NCBI RefSeq assembly: GCF_043951865.1
Contig: NZ_JBINJF010000004.1
Location: 124,001 to 188,000, forward strand
DNA length: 64,000 nt
From: JAMQKA01 sp043951865
GTDB lineage: Bacteria > Bacteroidota > Rhodothermia > Balneolales > Balneolaceae
Reading direction: 5' to 3'
Shown: in pieces, positions 26,710-35,735 of the stretch
Numbering within the stretch: the first letter of the stretch is position 1
Layout of the letters: each line of letters starts with the position of its first letter
Translations under genes and position numbers: made by a program
The notes under the pieces: model-generated
Database searches by the model: none
The model's input: only the letters and a program-made list of their open reading frames with translations
What the model was told of the DNA's origin: nothing

Positions 26710-29577
26710 TCACTGCTTCCCAGACAGGTACACGGTAAATCCATTTTCATTTTCGAACTCAAGGTTCGCGTCAATCCGCCGTGCCCGCATCTTCATATTC
26801 CTGAGCCCGTGACCCGACTTTCGCGCTTCTGCATTTATACCGCTCCCGTTGTCATGAACATACATGTCGATCGACCCGTTCTTGTTGCGCAACTCAATTT
26901 CCACTTTGGTGGCTTCCGCGTGCTTGGCGATGTTGTTGATCGCTTCTTTAAAAATTAAATAAATATTTTCTTTCATCGGTACCGTCAGTTTTTTGTCCAT
27001 GTCCAGCGCCTCGAAACGGTACGAGATCTCCTTGCCCGGAAGCACGCTGTTGACATAGTCCTGCATGCGATCTGTGAGATCACCAAGCGTGTCGTTGCGC
27101 GCGTCAATGGACCAAACGATATCATCAAGACTCGACACAATTTTTCTACTCTGTTCCCCGATCTGGGAAAGCGACTTTTTTATTTCGTCTTGCAGGTCTG
27201 TGGTTTGCAGGAAATCGGTTTGAAGAGCTATCTCGGTGAGCGAGGACCCCACATCATCATGCAGGTCGCTCGCTATGCGTACGCGCATTCGCTCCATCTC
27301 GACCATCTTCCGGACCTTGTAGTAGTGATAAATAAAATAGATGACGCCCCCGATCGCGGCCGCCACCAGCAGAATAAACCACCAGCGCATCCAAAACGGT
27401 GCCTGCACGGTAAAATCAAGGGATGCGGCCTGCGTGCTCCATATCCCGTCACTGCTTTGGGCCCGCACCTGAAACGTGTATTCGCCGGGAAGTAGTGCTG
27501 AATAGTGGGCAAATCGCTGGTTTGTCTGCTGCCAGCCTTCTCCCGAACCCCGCAGCCTGTATTCATAACGCACCTGGTCGGGGGCAGTAAAACTGATTCC
27601 TATAAAGTTGATAACCACATTCTGGTCATCGCTTTCGATCTGCACTGTGTGCTTTTTCCCAACAGACTCTCCCGAAACCTGGACATCCTCAATGTGGACA
27701 CGGGGAGGTACTCTTTTGGGTTCGTCGGTACCGGGCGTATAACGGGTAAGTCCCCCTACCGAACCAAACCACAAATCGCCACTGCTGTCGGTATATCCCG
27801 CACCGGCATTCATTTCGTTTGCAACAATTCCCTGGTCCTGCGTAATTAGTGTAAAAGCCCCGCTTATTTCTCCGCTGCCCGACTGGTACTGTTCATAATC
27901 GAACTTCACGACTCCCTTGTTGGTGCCGATCCACTTGATTCCCTTGTCATCCTCAATAATAAAGTAGCAGACCTCATCCGGCAGACCATCCCGGGGGGTG
28001 ATCGCCTCAAAAGATCCATCCTGATTGTAGCGGGCGATCCCTTCAAACGTCGCGAACCAAAGCCGGCCGGCCCGATCCTCCAGGATATCCAGCACCCCGT
28101 TGTTCGGCAGTCCATCCCGGATGCTGTAGTTGGTAAATTCGCCGTTACTATAACGGCTTACGCCCCCGTATGTAGCAAACCACAACTGACCGTTACGGTC
28201 TTCAATGACTGAAAGCACGGTATTATTAGCGAGCCCGTCCTCCTCTTTGTAGAGCGTAAACTCGCCCTCACGGAACCGGAGTACACCCTCTCCATAGGTG
28301 GCCATCCAGTATTCACCGCCCCTGCTCCGCTCAACAATGGAACGTATCTTCCGGTAGGGAAGCTCCGTTTCATCAAAATTATGGAATTTTTCGCCGTCAT
28401 AAATGCTGATGCCCCACCGGGTACCCACAAACAGTCTCCCATTGCTGTCGACCATCGAGGTATAGGCCTTGTTATCCACCAGGCCGTCGCGCTGGTTGAA
28501 GATTTCGAAGCCCGAATCGGTATATCGTACAATTCCCCCGCCGTATGTGGTTATCCAATAAGCGCCCCCCGGCTCCTGCGTTATGGAAGTGATTACATTA
28601 TTTGGCAACCCCTCTTCGATAGTAAAATTCCTGTATTGTTCTCCCAGAAACAGGTTTATTCCGCCTCCAAACGTTCCGAACCAGATGTTTTCTTCCCGAT
28701 CGTAGAGTGTAGAGTAGATGATATTATTTGAAAGACCATGATCAATCGTATAGTTCCGGAACGAATCGCCGTTGTAATAGCTGGCGCCCTCCTCGGTACC
28801 CAGCCAAAGTCCTCCTTTCGCATCGGGAGATATTGAGCGGATCCGGTTGTTCACCAGGCCGTCTGCCTCGGTGTAATTGGTAAACTCTCCCTGTCGAAAA
28901 TGGCTGAGTCCACCGCGCGTGGCGATCCAAAATCCACCGGTGGGATCCGTTTCAAGATCCCGGATCTTGTCATCCGGCAATCCGTGCCTGGTCCTGTAGC
29001 TCCTGAAATTCCCTCCGCTGAGGCTGGTCAACCCATCACGCGTCCCAAACCAGAGAGTGCCCTCTTTATCTTCGATGATATCCCGAACACGGTTGCCCGC
29101 CAGTCCGTGGACCGTGGTGTACTGAATGAGATTCCCGGATTCCTCTTGATGCCATATTCCATCGCCATCGGTGGCGAACCAGTAATCTCCGTTTTCATCC
29201 TCAAAAACCTCGAGTACAGTGGTGGACTCCAGCGGCTCCATGCCCGGAACCGTACTGATGCTGTCATCTTCGATGATGCTTATCCCGGACTCGGTGCCCA
29301 CCCAAATGCGCCCCCGGGTATCCTCATGCAGCGACTGGATTTTGTTGCCGGCAAGTCCGTCTTCCTGGTAATAATTTTCGAACTTTATCCCGTCAAACCG
29401 GTTCAGCCCGTACCCGGTTGCAATCCATATGTACCCGTCGCTGTCCTGGAGCATATCGTTGACGACCGCTTCGCTCAGCCCGTTTTCAATGGAATAAGAA
29501 CGAAACGGCAGCACCTGGCTTTCGGCGGCACAGGTACCCGCAGCAACAACTGACAGTATGCAGATAAATCGTTTCAT
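26710..29577 (-). CDS. Two-component-propeller sensor histidine kinase (HisKA_3 type)
   Basis: A 955-residue membrane sensor. Signal peptide (MKRFICILSVVAAGTCA), then about a dozen repeats of the propeller type (W(F/I)AT.GG(I/L)...) over residues about 25-600 forming periplasmic beta-propellers. A Y_Y_Y domain follows (about 640-725) and one membrane helix (about 732-755). The dimerisation/phosphotransfer helix has His773 in SDLHDDVGSSLTE, and the C-terminal HATPase has N-box NIAKHAEAT and GHGLRNM. No fused receiver or AraC domain is present, unlike the hybrid sensors of Bacteroides; the separate NarL-type regulator is next door. The ligand is unknown. Confidence 0.93.
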   Translation of the reverse strand: MKRFICILSVVAAGTCAAESQVLPFRSYSIENGLSEAVVNDMLQDSDGYIWIATGYGLNRFDGIKFENYYQEDGLAGNKIQSLHEDTRGRIWVGTESGISIIEDDSISTVPGMEPLESTTVLEVFEDENGDYWFATDGDGIWHQEESGNLIQYTTVHGLAGNRVRDIIEDKEGTLWFGTRDGLTSLSGGNFRSYRTRHGLPDDKIRDLETDPTGGFWIATRGGLSHFRQGEFTNYTEADGLVNNRIRSISPDAKGGLWLGTEEGASYYNGDSFRNYTIDHGLSNNIIYSTLYDREENIWFGTFGGGINLFLGEQYRNFTIEEGLPNNVITSITQEPGGAYWITTYGGGIVRYTDSGFEIFNQRDGLVDNKAYTSMVDSNGRLFVGTRWGISIYDGEKFHNFDETELPYRKIRSIVERSRGGEYWMATYGEGVLRFREGEFTLYKEEDGLANNTVLSVIEDRNGQLWFATYGGVSRYSNGEFTNYSIRDGLPNNGVLDILEDRAGRLWFATFEGIARYNQDGSFEAITPRDGLPDEVCYFIIEDDKGIKWIGTNKGVVKFDYEQYQSGSGEISGAFTLITQDQGIVANEMNAGAGYTDSSGDLWFGSVGGLTRYTPGTDEPKRVPPRVHIEDVQVSGESVGKKHTVQIESDDQNVVINFIGISFTAPDQVRYEYRLRGSGEGWQQTNQRFAHYSALLPGEYTFQVRAQSSDGIWSTQAASLDFTVQAPFWMRWWFILLVAAAIGGVIYFIYHYYKVRKMVEMERMRVRIASDLHDDVGSSLTEIALQTDFLQTTDLQDEIKKSLSQIGEQSRKIVSSLDDIVWSIDARNDTLGDLTDRMQDYVNSVLPGKEISYRFEALDMDKKLTVPMKENIYLIFKEAINNIAKHAEATKVEIELRNKNGSIDMYVHDNGSGINAEARKSGHGLRNMKMRARRIDANLEFENENGFTVYLSGKQ

Positions 29578-29628
29578 AGTGGTTTAATAACGTAACAGCC
29601 CTGCAAACGTTATACAACCTAAAAATAA

Positions 29629-29656
29629 AAAGCCCCGACCTTACAGCCGGGGCTTT
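29629..29656 (-). terminator. Rho-independent terminator of the sigma-factor gene
   Basis: A 9-bp perfect stem AAAGCCCCG/CGGGGCTTT with a 10-bp loop lies 25 bp after the rpoD stop. On the minus strand it runs into TTTTTATTTT. Confidence 0.9.
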
Positions 29657-29680
29657 CATCATTTGAAATCATACAACATG

Positions 29681-30535
29681 TTAACCGAGATAAGCCCGTA
29701 AGGCGGCGCTTCGGTTGTGATGACGAAGCTTTCGAAGGGCTTTCTCTTTAATTTGGCGCACACGTTCGCGGGTCAGATCAAACCGTTCTCCGATCTCTTC
29801 CAGCGTAAGGGAGTGCTCTCGGCCTATCCCAAAGTACAACCGAATCACTTCAGCTTCCCGGTTTGTCAGTTTGGAAAGGGCCCGCTCAATTTCGACTTTG
29901 AGCGATTCACCCATCAAGTCATTGTCAGGGTCAGGGGTTTCCTCATTTTCCAGTACATCCAGCAGCCGGTTGTCTTCTCCCTGGGCGAAAGGGGCATCCA
30001 CCGAGAGGTGCCGGCCGGAAATCTTAAGTGTATCAGCAACTTCCGATACGGTCATATCCAAACTTTCGGCCAGCTCTGCGGCAGAAGGTACGCGTTCATA
30101 CTCCTGCTCCAGCTTGGAAAGTTCTTTACCGATCTTGTTTAACGCTCCCACCCGGTTCAACGGCAGGCGTACTATCCGGCTCTGCTCGGCCAGCGCCTGC
30201 AGGATAGACTGGCGAATCCACCAAACAGCGTATGAGATAAACTTAAAACCGCGGGTCTCATCAAAACGTTTTGCTGCCTTGATCAGTCCGAGATTCCCTT
30301 CGTTGATAAGATCGCCCAACGAAAGGCCCTGGTTTTGATACTGCTTGGCTACAGAAACCACGAAACGCAAATTCGCTTTTGTAAGCTCTTCAAGCGCCTT
30401 TTGGCTCCCTTTCTGGATCTCTTTTGCAAGCCTTACCTCATCTTCTGGGGTAATGAGTTTTTCTTTTCCGATTTCCTGTAGATAGCGATCTAATGACTCT
30501 GACTCTCTGGTAGAAATTCCTGAACTTCTTGCCAC
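29681..30535 (-). CDS. rpoD: RNA polymerase primary sigma factor (RpoD/SigA type)
   Basis: The 284-residue sigma-70 factor is short because region 1.1 and the non-conserved region are missing, as in Bacteroidota-type primary sigmas. Region 1.2 reads LDRYLQEIGKEKLITPEDE, region 2 carries ANLRFVVSVAKQYQNQGLSLGDLINEGNLGL and the melting motif FKFISYAVWWIRQSI. Region 3 (about 130-190) and region 4.2 follow, the latter with the DNA-recognition helix LTLEEIGERFDLTRERVRQI. It is a single gene with its own terminator. The strong -10/-35 reading motifs and the overall similarity make it the housekeeping sigma rather than an alternative one. Confidence 0.96.
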   Translation of the reverse strand: MARSSGISTRESESLDRYLQEIGKEKLITPEDEVRLAKEIQKGSQKALEELTKANLRFVVSVAKQYQNQGLSLGDLINEGNLGLIKAAKRFDETRGFKFISYAVWWIRQSILQALAEQSRIVRLPLNRVGALNKIGKELSKLEQEYERVPSAAELAESLDMTVSEVADTLKISGRHLSVDAPFAQGEDNRLLDVLENEETPDPDNDLMGESLKVEIERALSKLTNREAEVIRLYFGIGREHSLTLEEIGERFDLTRERVRQIKEKALRKLRHHNRSAALRAYLG

Positions 30536-31016
30536 GGTGTTTGCTGGGTTAAATTGGGATTAACATTTGTGATGATTTCAATGAAGAAATGCTATAAAGA
30601 AATAATAACAAGTATGTTTAATTCGTATGCCTGTTACCTTCTTTGTACGTCATGATAACGGGATCGTTAAAATTTTGTTGCTTAGGCTAGTCAACAAATC
30701 TCTATAATATATCATTTTCTAGCCAGGAATTCTAATCAATAATTTGTTTCCCCTCCTCAGGCAGTTGTGCAGGCTGATATTTTATGCAACTACAACGCTG
30801 ACCTCGCCATGTAGTAAAATTAGTGAGCGCACAATACGCGGGCCTGAACAAGATCTTCCTGAAGAAGCCATAATCTTTGAGGGACCTTTTCAGCGCCTCC
30901 TCTTTCACTGGGAAGTGGTTGTACCATAGACCTTACTAATCTTTTAAACGGGAATATTACTCCCTCAAAACGAGGAATTAAAGGTTCTGCAAAGCCCTCT
31001 TCGATCCATTGTAATA
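30536..31016. other. Intergenic region containing decayed repeat copy B
   Basis: About 480 bp between the deoB end and the sigma-factor start. The part near 30540-30740 is AT-rich and should hold the rpoD promoter. From about 30745 the sequence resembles the degenerate region after uxuA, best at 30883-30972. No intact gene is seen. Confidence 0.55.
30883..30972 (+). repeat. Decayed dispersed repeat, copy B
   Basis: Matches 1618-1709: an ungapped 44-bp block with 32 identities and, after a 2-bp length difference, a second block of GGGAATA...ACTCC...AACG. The frame reads EGPFQRLLFHWEVVVP, then a stop. Homology at the amino-acid level continues in another frame (KREYYSLKT against RREYNSFRT), so the copy is frameshifted relic coding sequence. 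The parent gene is not in the window. Confidence 0.6.
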
Positions 31017-32186
31017 TTACTTCACCTTAATAAAAGAACTTCCGGGATAGTTTTGTTCCAATCCGAAATATTCTGCGACTGAACTTGCCACATCAGCAAG
31101 GGTGGCCCGGATTCCCAGATTCAGTCGTTTCGCATTTTCACCCGGGAAGACCAGCAGTGGAACAAATTCGCGGCTGTGATCGGTGCTTTGGACCGTGGGG
31201 TCGTTGCCGTGATCAGCAGTAATGACCAGCAGATCATCATCCTTAATTTTACTGGCCATGGCGGGGATGGCCCGGTCGATCTCCTGCAGGCTGCGGGCGT
31301 AGCCGTCGGGGTCCAGCCGGTGGCCGTAAATTTGATCCGTATCGATCAGGTTGACAAATACGAAACTATCTTCGGCAGCCGACATCAGGCTCAGCATCTG
31401 CGAGATACCCTCGGCATTTGCCCTGGTTTTGCGGTACTGGGTAAATCCTTTCCCGGCAAACAGGTCAATTACCTTGCCGATGCCGTAGGTCTTAATCCCG
31501 TTTCGATAGAGCTGGTAAACCACGTTATGCTCCGGAGGGGAGAGCGAAAAATCCTTCCGCTGTTCAGAAATGCGTTCAAACGCTCCGGGCGGTCCCCGGA
31601 ACGGCCGTGCGATGACCCGCCCTACCCCGTGTTGACCCACCATCACGTGGTTCCGTGCAAGTCGACACCACTCATATAATCTTTCCAGCGGTACCTGCTC
31701 TATATGGGCGGCCACCTGGAACACGCTGTCGGCGGAGGTATACACGACCGGAGATCCTGTCTGCAGATGCTCCGCTCCAAACTCGGCGATGGCTGTTGTA
31801 CCTGAGATCGGCTTGTTGCATAAGACCTTCTCCACGTTGATCTGACGGCAAAAAGAGTCGATCACTTCATCAGGAAATCCCTCCGGATAGGTAGGAAATG
31901 GCCGGTCAAGCCGGAGGCCCGCAAGTTCCCAGTGTCCGGTTGTGGAATCTTTTCCTGCAGAAACCTCACGCATTTTTCCGGTGGCAGCCAGGGGAGCTTC
32001 GTTCGGGGCGACGGTCTTCAAATCAACAATATTCCCGAGACCCAGTTTCTGGAAGTTGCGAAGCCGGCAGCCTGTCTGTTCACAGACATGGACCAGCGTA
32101 TTGGCAGATTCATCCCCATATTCCGCGGCATCCTCCTGGGCCCCGACTCCCAAACCGTCAACAACCAGCAGATAAAAATTGCCCAT
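31017..32186 (-). CDS. deoB: Phosphopentomutase DeoB
   Basis: Interconverts ribose or deoxyribose 1- and 5-phosphates in nucleoside salvage. The 389-residue alkaline-phosphatase-fold enzyme is of normal length. The N-terminal metal-binding DGLG motif (LLVVDGLGVGAQ), YTSADSVFQVAAH in the middle (activated nucleophile region) and the C-terminal ADHGNDPT are all present. Its ATG directly abuts the TAA of the upstream GAF-domain gene, and that gene follows pepF by 10 bp, so the three form one operon. No other nucleoside-salvage genes are adjacent. Confidence 0.95.
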   Translation of the reverse strand: MGNFYLLVVDGLGVGAQEDAAEYGDESANTLVHVCEQTGCRLRNFQKLGLGNIVDLKTVAPNEAPLAATGKMREVSAGKDSTTGHWELAGLRLDRPFPTYPEGFPDEVIDSFCRQINVEKVLCNKPISGTTAIAEFGAEHLQTGSPVVYTSADSVFQVAAHIEQVPLERLYEWCRLARNHVMVGQHGVGRVIARPFRGPPGAFERISEQRKDFSLSPPEHNVVYQLYRNGIKTYGIGKVIDLFAGKGFTQYRKTRANAEGISQMLSLMSAAEDSFVFVNLIDTDQIYGHRLDPDGYARSLQEIDRAIPAMASKIKDDDLLVITADHGNDPTVQSTDHSREFVPLLVFPGENAKRLNLGIRATLADVASSVAEYFGLEQNYPGSSFIKVK

Positions 32187-33689
32187 TTATACTGAGCTCC
32201 CCTTCATAGCTTCTGAAAGTGCCGATTTTGCCTGGCTCAAGACCTGGTAGCTGTCTTCCTGATCCGCATTCAGCTTAGTAAACCCAACCTTGATCGACGT
32301 TTCGATCTGAACGCCATTTGTAAGTTCCACAGGCTCCTGCAGTCGCTGTTCCAGCAGTTGAATCCACTCTTTTGCCGCATCTTCCGCACGGCTCTGGATC
32401 AGGAAGGTGTAAACGTAATCGGAGTGGGACCCGATAAAACCCGATTTTCCGTACCGCACGGGGTTAAACAAGCTCACCAGGTCTTTTTGCATGTGTTCGA
32501 GATCTTCGATACGAAGCTGCGTACGAAGCGCGGGCAGATTTTCCATCGTAACCAATCCGAACCAGGTGTGGTATTGCGTTGAGTGGCCGGCAATTGTTTC
32601 AAGTTCACAATCGACCACGCGCTCCCATATATCGGGCAGCAGGGCGTGGTACTGGTTATTCAGGAACGGGGCCGTTTTATCCAGCTTCGGATTGTTGGCC
32701 AAAATTTTGAGTTGGGCCTGGCGAACAAAATTAATAAACTTGTGCTTGGTCGATTCCTTAAACAGCAGCGGGTTTTTGTCGTACACCAGCACCACTCCCT
32801 GCCGATGGTCGTGGAACTTCAGCGGAACGGCCAGCGTGGCCCCTTCCGTATTCTGCTCGCGGGGCGAAATCCGCTTCGGGTTGTCATTAAAATGGATGGC
32901 AAATTCAGGTTGACCTTTCTGCAGTGCCTCGTACGCCATAGTGCCCTCCTTGAGCGGCATGCCCACGGGAGGAGCGCCCCGGGCACCGGCTGCATTAAGC
33001 AGGTTGTTCCACCCCTGCATGCCCTGCCCGACAAAAGAGACACCGCCGGTTTGAACATACTTCTGCATTTCACTGACCATCTGGTAGACCAGCTCTCCGC
33101 GGTGCGACCGTATATCAAGTTGTTCCAGGCTTTTTTCATAATCAACCCACTCCTCCTGGCTTTCATAGAGATCACTAATCTCGAGATAGGTATTCAGCAC
33201 ATTCCGGAGAGCATCGGAGTAGGAGTATACGATCTCACTCTTTTCCTCATCCAGGGTATCTTCACTCGATTCCATAACCGTAATGGCAACCGTTTCGCCG
33301 TTGTTTATAAAAGGCAACAGTGTGATGTGGCGTATCGGAATCTGGTTGTAGTAGTGCAACAACTCATTGGGATCGATATGCTCACCCAGCCGCAGACTCA
33401 CCGGATCGGCAATGTCCTTGTACTGGTTCAGGAAATGGTCGTAAAACGACACCCGATCCTGGAACATCACGTTGGAAAGCACCGTCGCCTTGGTTTCCAG
33501 TACAAACTGTTCTCGTGACCGATTCACCCAGTACAGGTAACAGGTCTCTACACCCGATGAATTCCGAAGTAAAAAAATCAGGTCGTTCAACACCTGCTTA
33601 AATTCCCTGAGCGACTTCTCCTGCCGCTTCTGTCCCATAATTTCGGCGTTAGAACGATCTCTTTGGCGTGCCTCTGCGTATGATTCCAT
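32187..33689 (-). CDS. GAF-domain protein with a degenerate GGDEF-like C-terminus
   Basis: The 500-residue soluble protein starts with a basic helix (MESYAEARQRDRSNAEI). It shows two probable GAF-like folds (about 25-165 and 190-330). Its C-terminal region (about 365-495) is arranged like a GGDEF domain without the GG(D/E)EF signature: YGKSGFIGSHSDYVYTFLIQS stands where the active site would be, and the end reads QVLSQAKSALSEAMKG. A cyclase is therefore unlikely; a ligand-sensing scaffold is possible. It lies between pepF and deoB in a tight operon. The assignments are from pattern only and the function is unknown. Confidence 0.65.
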   Translation of the reverse strand: MESYAEARQRDRSNAEIMGQKRQEKSLREFKQVLNDLIFLLRNSSGVETCYLYWVNRSREQFVLETKATVLSNVMFQDRVSFYDHFLNQYKDIADPVSLRLGEHIDPNELLHYYNQIPIRHITLLPFINNGETVAITVMESSEDTLDEEKSEIVYSYSDALRNVLNTYLEISDLYESQEEWVDYEKSLEQLDIRSHRGELVYQMVSEMQKYVQTGGVSFVGQGMQGWNNLLNAAGARGAPPVGMPLKEGTMAYEALQKGQPEFAIHFNDNPKRISPREQNTEGATLAVPLKFHDHRQGVVLVYDKNPLLFKESTKHKFINFVRQAQLKILANNPKLDKTAPFLNNQYHALLPDIWERVVDCELETIAGHSTQYHTWFGLVTMENLPALRTQLRIEDLEHMQKDLVSLFNPVRYGKSGFIGSHSDYVYTFLIQSRAEDAAKEWIQLLEQRLQEPVELTNGVQIETSIKVGFTKLNADQEDSYQVLSQAKSALSEAMKGSSV

Positions 33690-33699
33690 TTCCTTTGAA

Positions 33700-35508
33700 T
33701 TAGTTGGATTTATTAATTTCTTCCGCCAAAGCTTCCGCTTCTTCTATCATCTGCCTGAAGACTTCCAGTCCCTTGTACCAGAAGGTCGGCTGCGTGATAT
33801 CCAGCCCTACCTTGCCAACGATCTCTTCCGGCCACTCAGAACCCCCGGCCCTGAGCATCTCAATATACTGATCTGCAAACCCATTTTTACGCTGCCGGTA
33901 CTCTTCATAAAGGGCCAGTACCAGCAGTTCCCCGAATGCGTACGCGTATACATATCCCGGGGTATGCAAAAAATGGGGAATGTAGCACCACCACAAGTCA
34001 TAACTTTCCGTGAGGGCGACGGAATCGCCGTACAGCGCCTCCTGTTGTTCCCGCCAGAGTTCTGAAAATTCGGCCGTGGTCAGCTCCCCCTCCTCCCGAC
34101 GTTTGGTATGGATGGCGTGTTCAAACCGGTTCATCGAAACCTGGCGAAAAACCGTAGCGATGGTGTCATCAATTTTACTGATCAACAGGGCCAGCTTTTC
34201 TTTGGGATCTTTGAGCTGCTTCTTCAAATTCTGGAACACCAGCATCTCTCCGAATACCGAGGCCGTTTCCGCCGTGGTCAACGGGGTTCCGGCCTGGAGC
34301 GCCCCCTGTTCCCGCGAGAGGTACTGGTGGACGCCGTGGCCCAGCTCGTGGGCCAGCGTCTGCACGTCCCTGAGCTTGCCGTCATAATTCATAAACACAT
34401 AGGGATGGACCGATGGCACCGTACTGGCCGAATAGGCCCCACCGCGCTTGCCCGGTTTGATTGCGGCATCGATCCAGCGCTTCTCAAAAAACTGGTCGGC
34501 TATAGTACCCATCTCGGGATGAAACTCCGAATACGACCCTGTGACCATCTGGCGGGCCCGATCCCACTTCACTTTCTTTTGGCTTTCAAGCAGCGGAGCG
34601 TAGCGATCGTAGTCGAACAACTGTTCATACCCCAGAAGGCTCCGTTTCAGCTCGTAAAAACGCTGCACCAGTGAATATCTAGAAGTCACCGCTGCGATTA
34701 GCGTTTCGACGGTCTGGTCGTCAATTTCATTCGCGAGATTACGGGAAGAGATCCAGCTGTCGTAATTCCGTAGCTTGTCGTTGGTGTGCTTGTCGGCCAG
34801 CAGAGTGTTAAAAATAAAGGTAAGCGTTCTGCTCAGTTCCCTGAACTTCTTTGTGAGGCCTGCATGAGCCCGTTCCCGCAGATTGCGATCGCTCTCGTGA
34901 AGTTTGCTCAGCATCTCCTGCTGCGTCAGCTCTTCACCATCCAGCTCAAATCGCGCTGCCCCCAGGGTCTCCTCGAAATAGCGATTCCACGCGCTGCGGC
35001 CGGTTACATTTTTTGCGGAAAGCACCTGCTCCTCTTTCTCTCCGAGCACGTGCTTTTTGTACCTGCGCGAACTCTCCAGGTAGTGCCGGTAGTGCGAGAG
35101 TTCCGGAGCCTCCACCAGTTTTTCAGCCTCCTCTTCCCCGATCTGCAGCCATTCCACATCAAAAAACACCAGCTTCTGCCTGATGTCGGAAGAAAGCTCT
35201 TTCGTCTGCTGCATCAACTTGCCATATTCAGCCTTTTCCGTATTCGTGGTCCATGTCAGGTGGGCAAAAGATCCGATCTTTCCCATGAGTTCCAGAATTT
35301 CCTCGTACTCTTCAAGGGCGGAGCACAGCTGGGCGGCAGGCAGCTGGGCGATCTTCCCCTTGTAGGTGTTCGCAAACCGGTCCGCAAGCTCAACCACTTT
35401 CTGCATATCCTGTTGCAGCTGGGGATCATCGATAGCGTTGTAGAGGTCCGAAAGATCCCAGTTGACCTCTTCGGCTCCAGATTGTTTCTTTTTTTTCGTA
35501 TCAGGCAT
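33700..35508 (-). CDS. pepF: Oligoendopeptidase F (M3B family)
   Basis: The 602-residue cytoplasmic zinc metallopeptidase degrades short peptides. The zinc-binding HEXXH motif is LAHELGHGVH with His387, Glu388 and His391, and the third ligand glutamate follows about 25 residues later in TTAETASVFGEM. The N-terminal oligoendopeptidase F domain (about 115-190) precedes the catalytic domain (about 205-585). There is no signal peptide; a short Lys-rich N-terminus (MPDTKKKKQSG) is seen. It is the first gene of the pepF-GAF-deoB operon and is divergent from the 2-oxoglutarate dehydrogenase. Confidence 0.94.
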   Translation of the reverse strand: MPDTKKKKQSGAEEVNWDLSDLYNAIDDPQLQQDMQKVVELADRFANTYKGKIAQLPAAQLCSALEEYEEILELMGKIGSFAHLTWTTNTEKAEYGKLMQQTKELSSDIRQKLVFFDVEWLQIGEEEAEKLVEAPELSHYRHYLESSRRYKKHVLGEKEEQVLSAKNVTGRSAWNRYFEETLGAARFELDGEELTQQEMLSKLHESDRNLRERAHAGLTKKFRELSRTLTFIFNTLLADKHTNDKLRNYDSWISSRNLANEIDDQTVETLIAAVTSRYSLVQRFYELKRSLLGYEQLFDYDRYAPLLESQKKVKWDRARQMVTGSYSEFHPEMGTIADQFFEKRWIDAAIKPGKRGGAYSASTVPSVHPYVFMNYDGKLRDVQTLAHELGHGVHQYLSREQGALQAGTPLTTAETASVFGEMLVFQNLKKQLKDPKEKLALLISKIDDTIATVFRQVSMNRFEHAIHTKRREEGELTTAEFSELWREQQEALYGDSVALTESYDLWWCYIPHFLHTPGYVYAYAFGELLVLALYEEYRQRKNGFADQYIEMLRAGGSEWPEEIVGKVGLDITQPTFWYKGLEVFRQMIEEAEALAEEINKSN

Positions 35509-35735
35509 TTAAAGAAACCTTTTTTATATAGTTCGTGTTGGAATTTTCTAATTTATTTTAAAAGTATACTGATTTTATCGTATCAAAATAAACCTTTTTC
35601 AAGGATCGTATTTTACCAAAACAATGGTTAATTTTAACCGCTGTTGAACTTGCCTAAATTAAATAATTTTTTATCTGTTTATTAATACGATAAGCGATTT
35701 AACACATTAATTAGAACTTATATATCCGCATCGCC

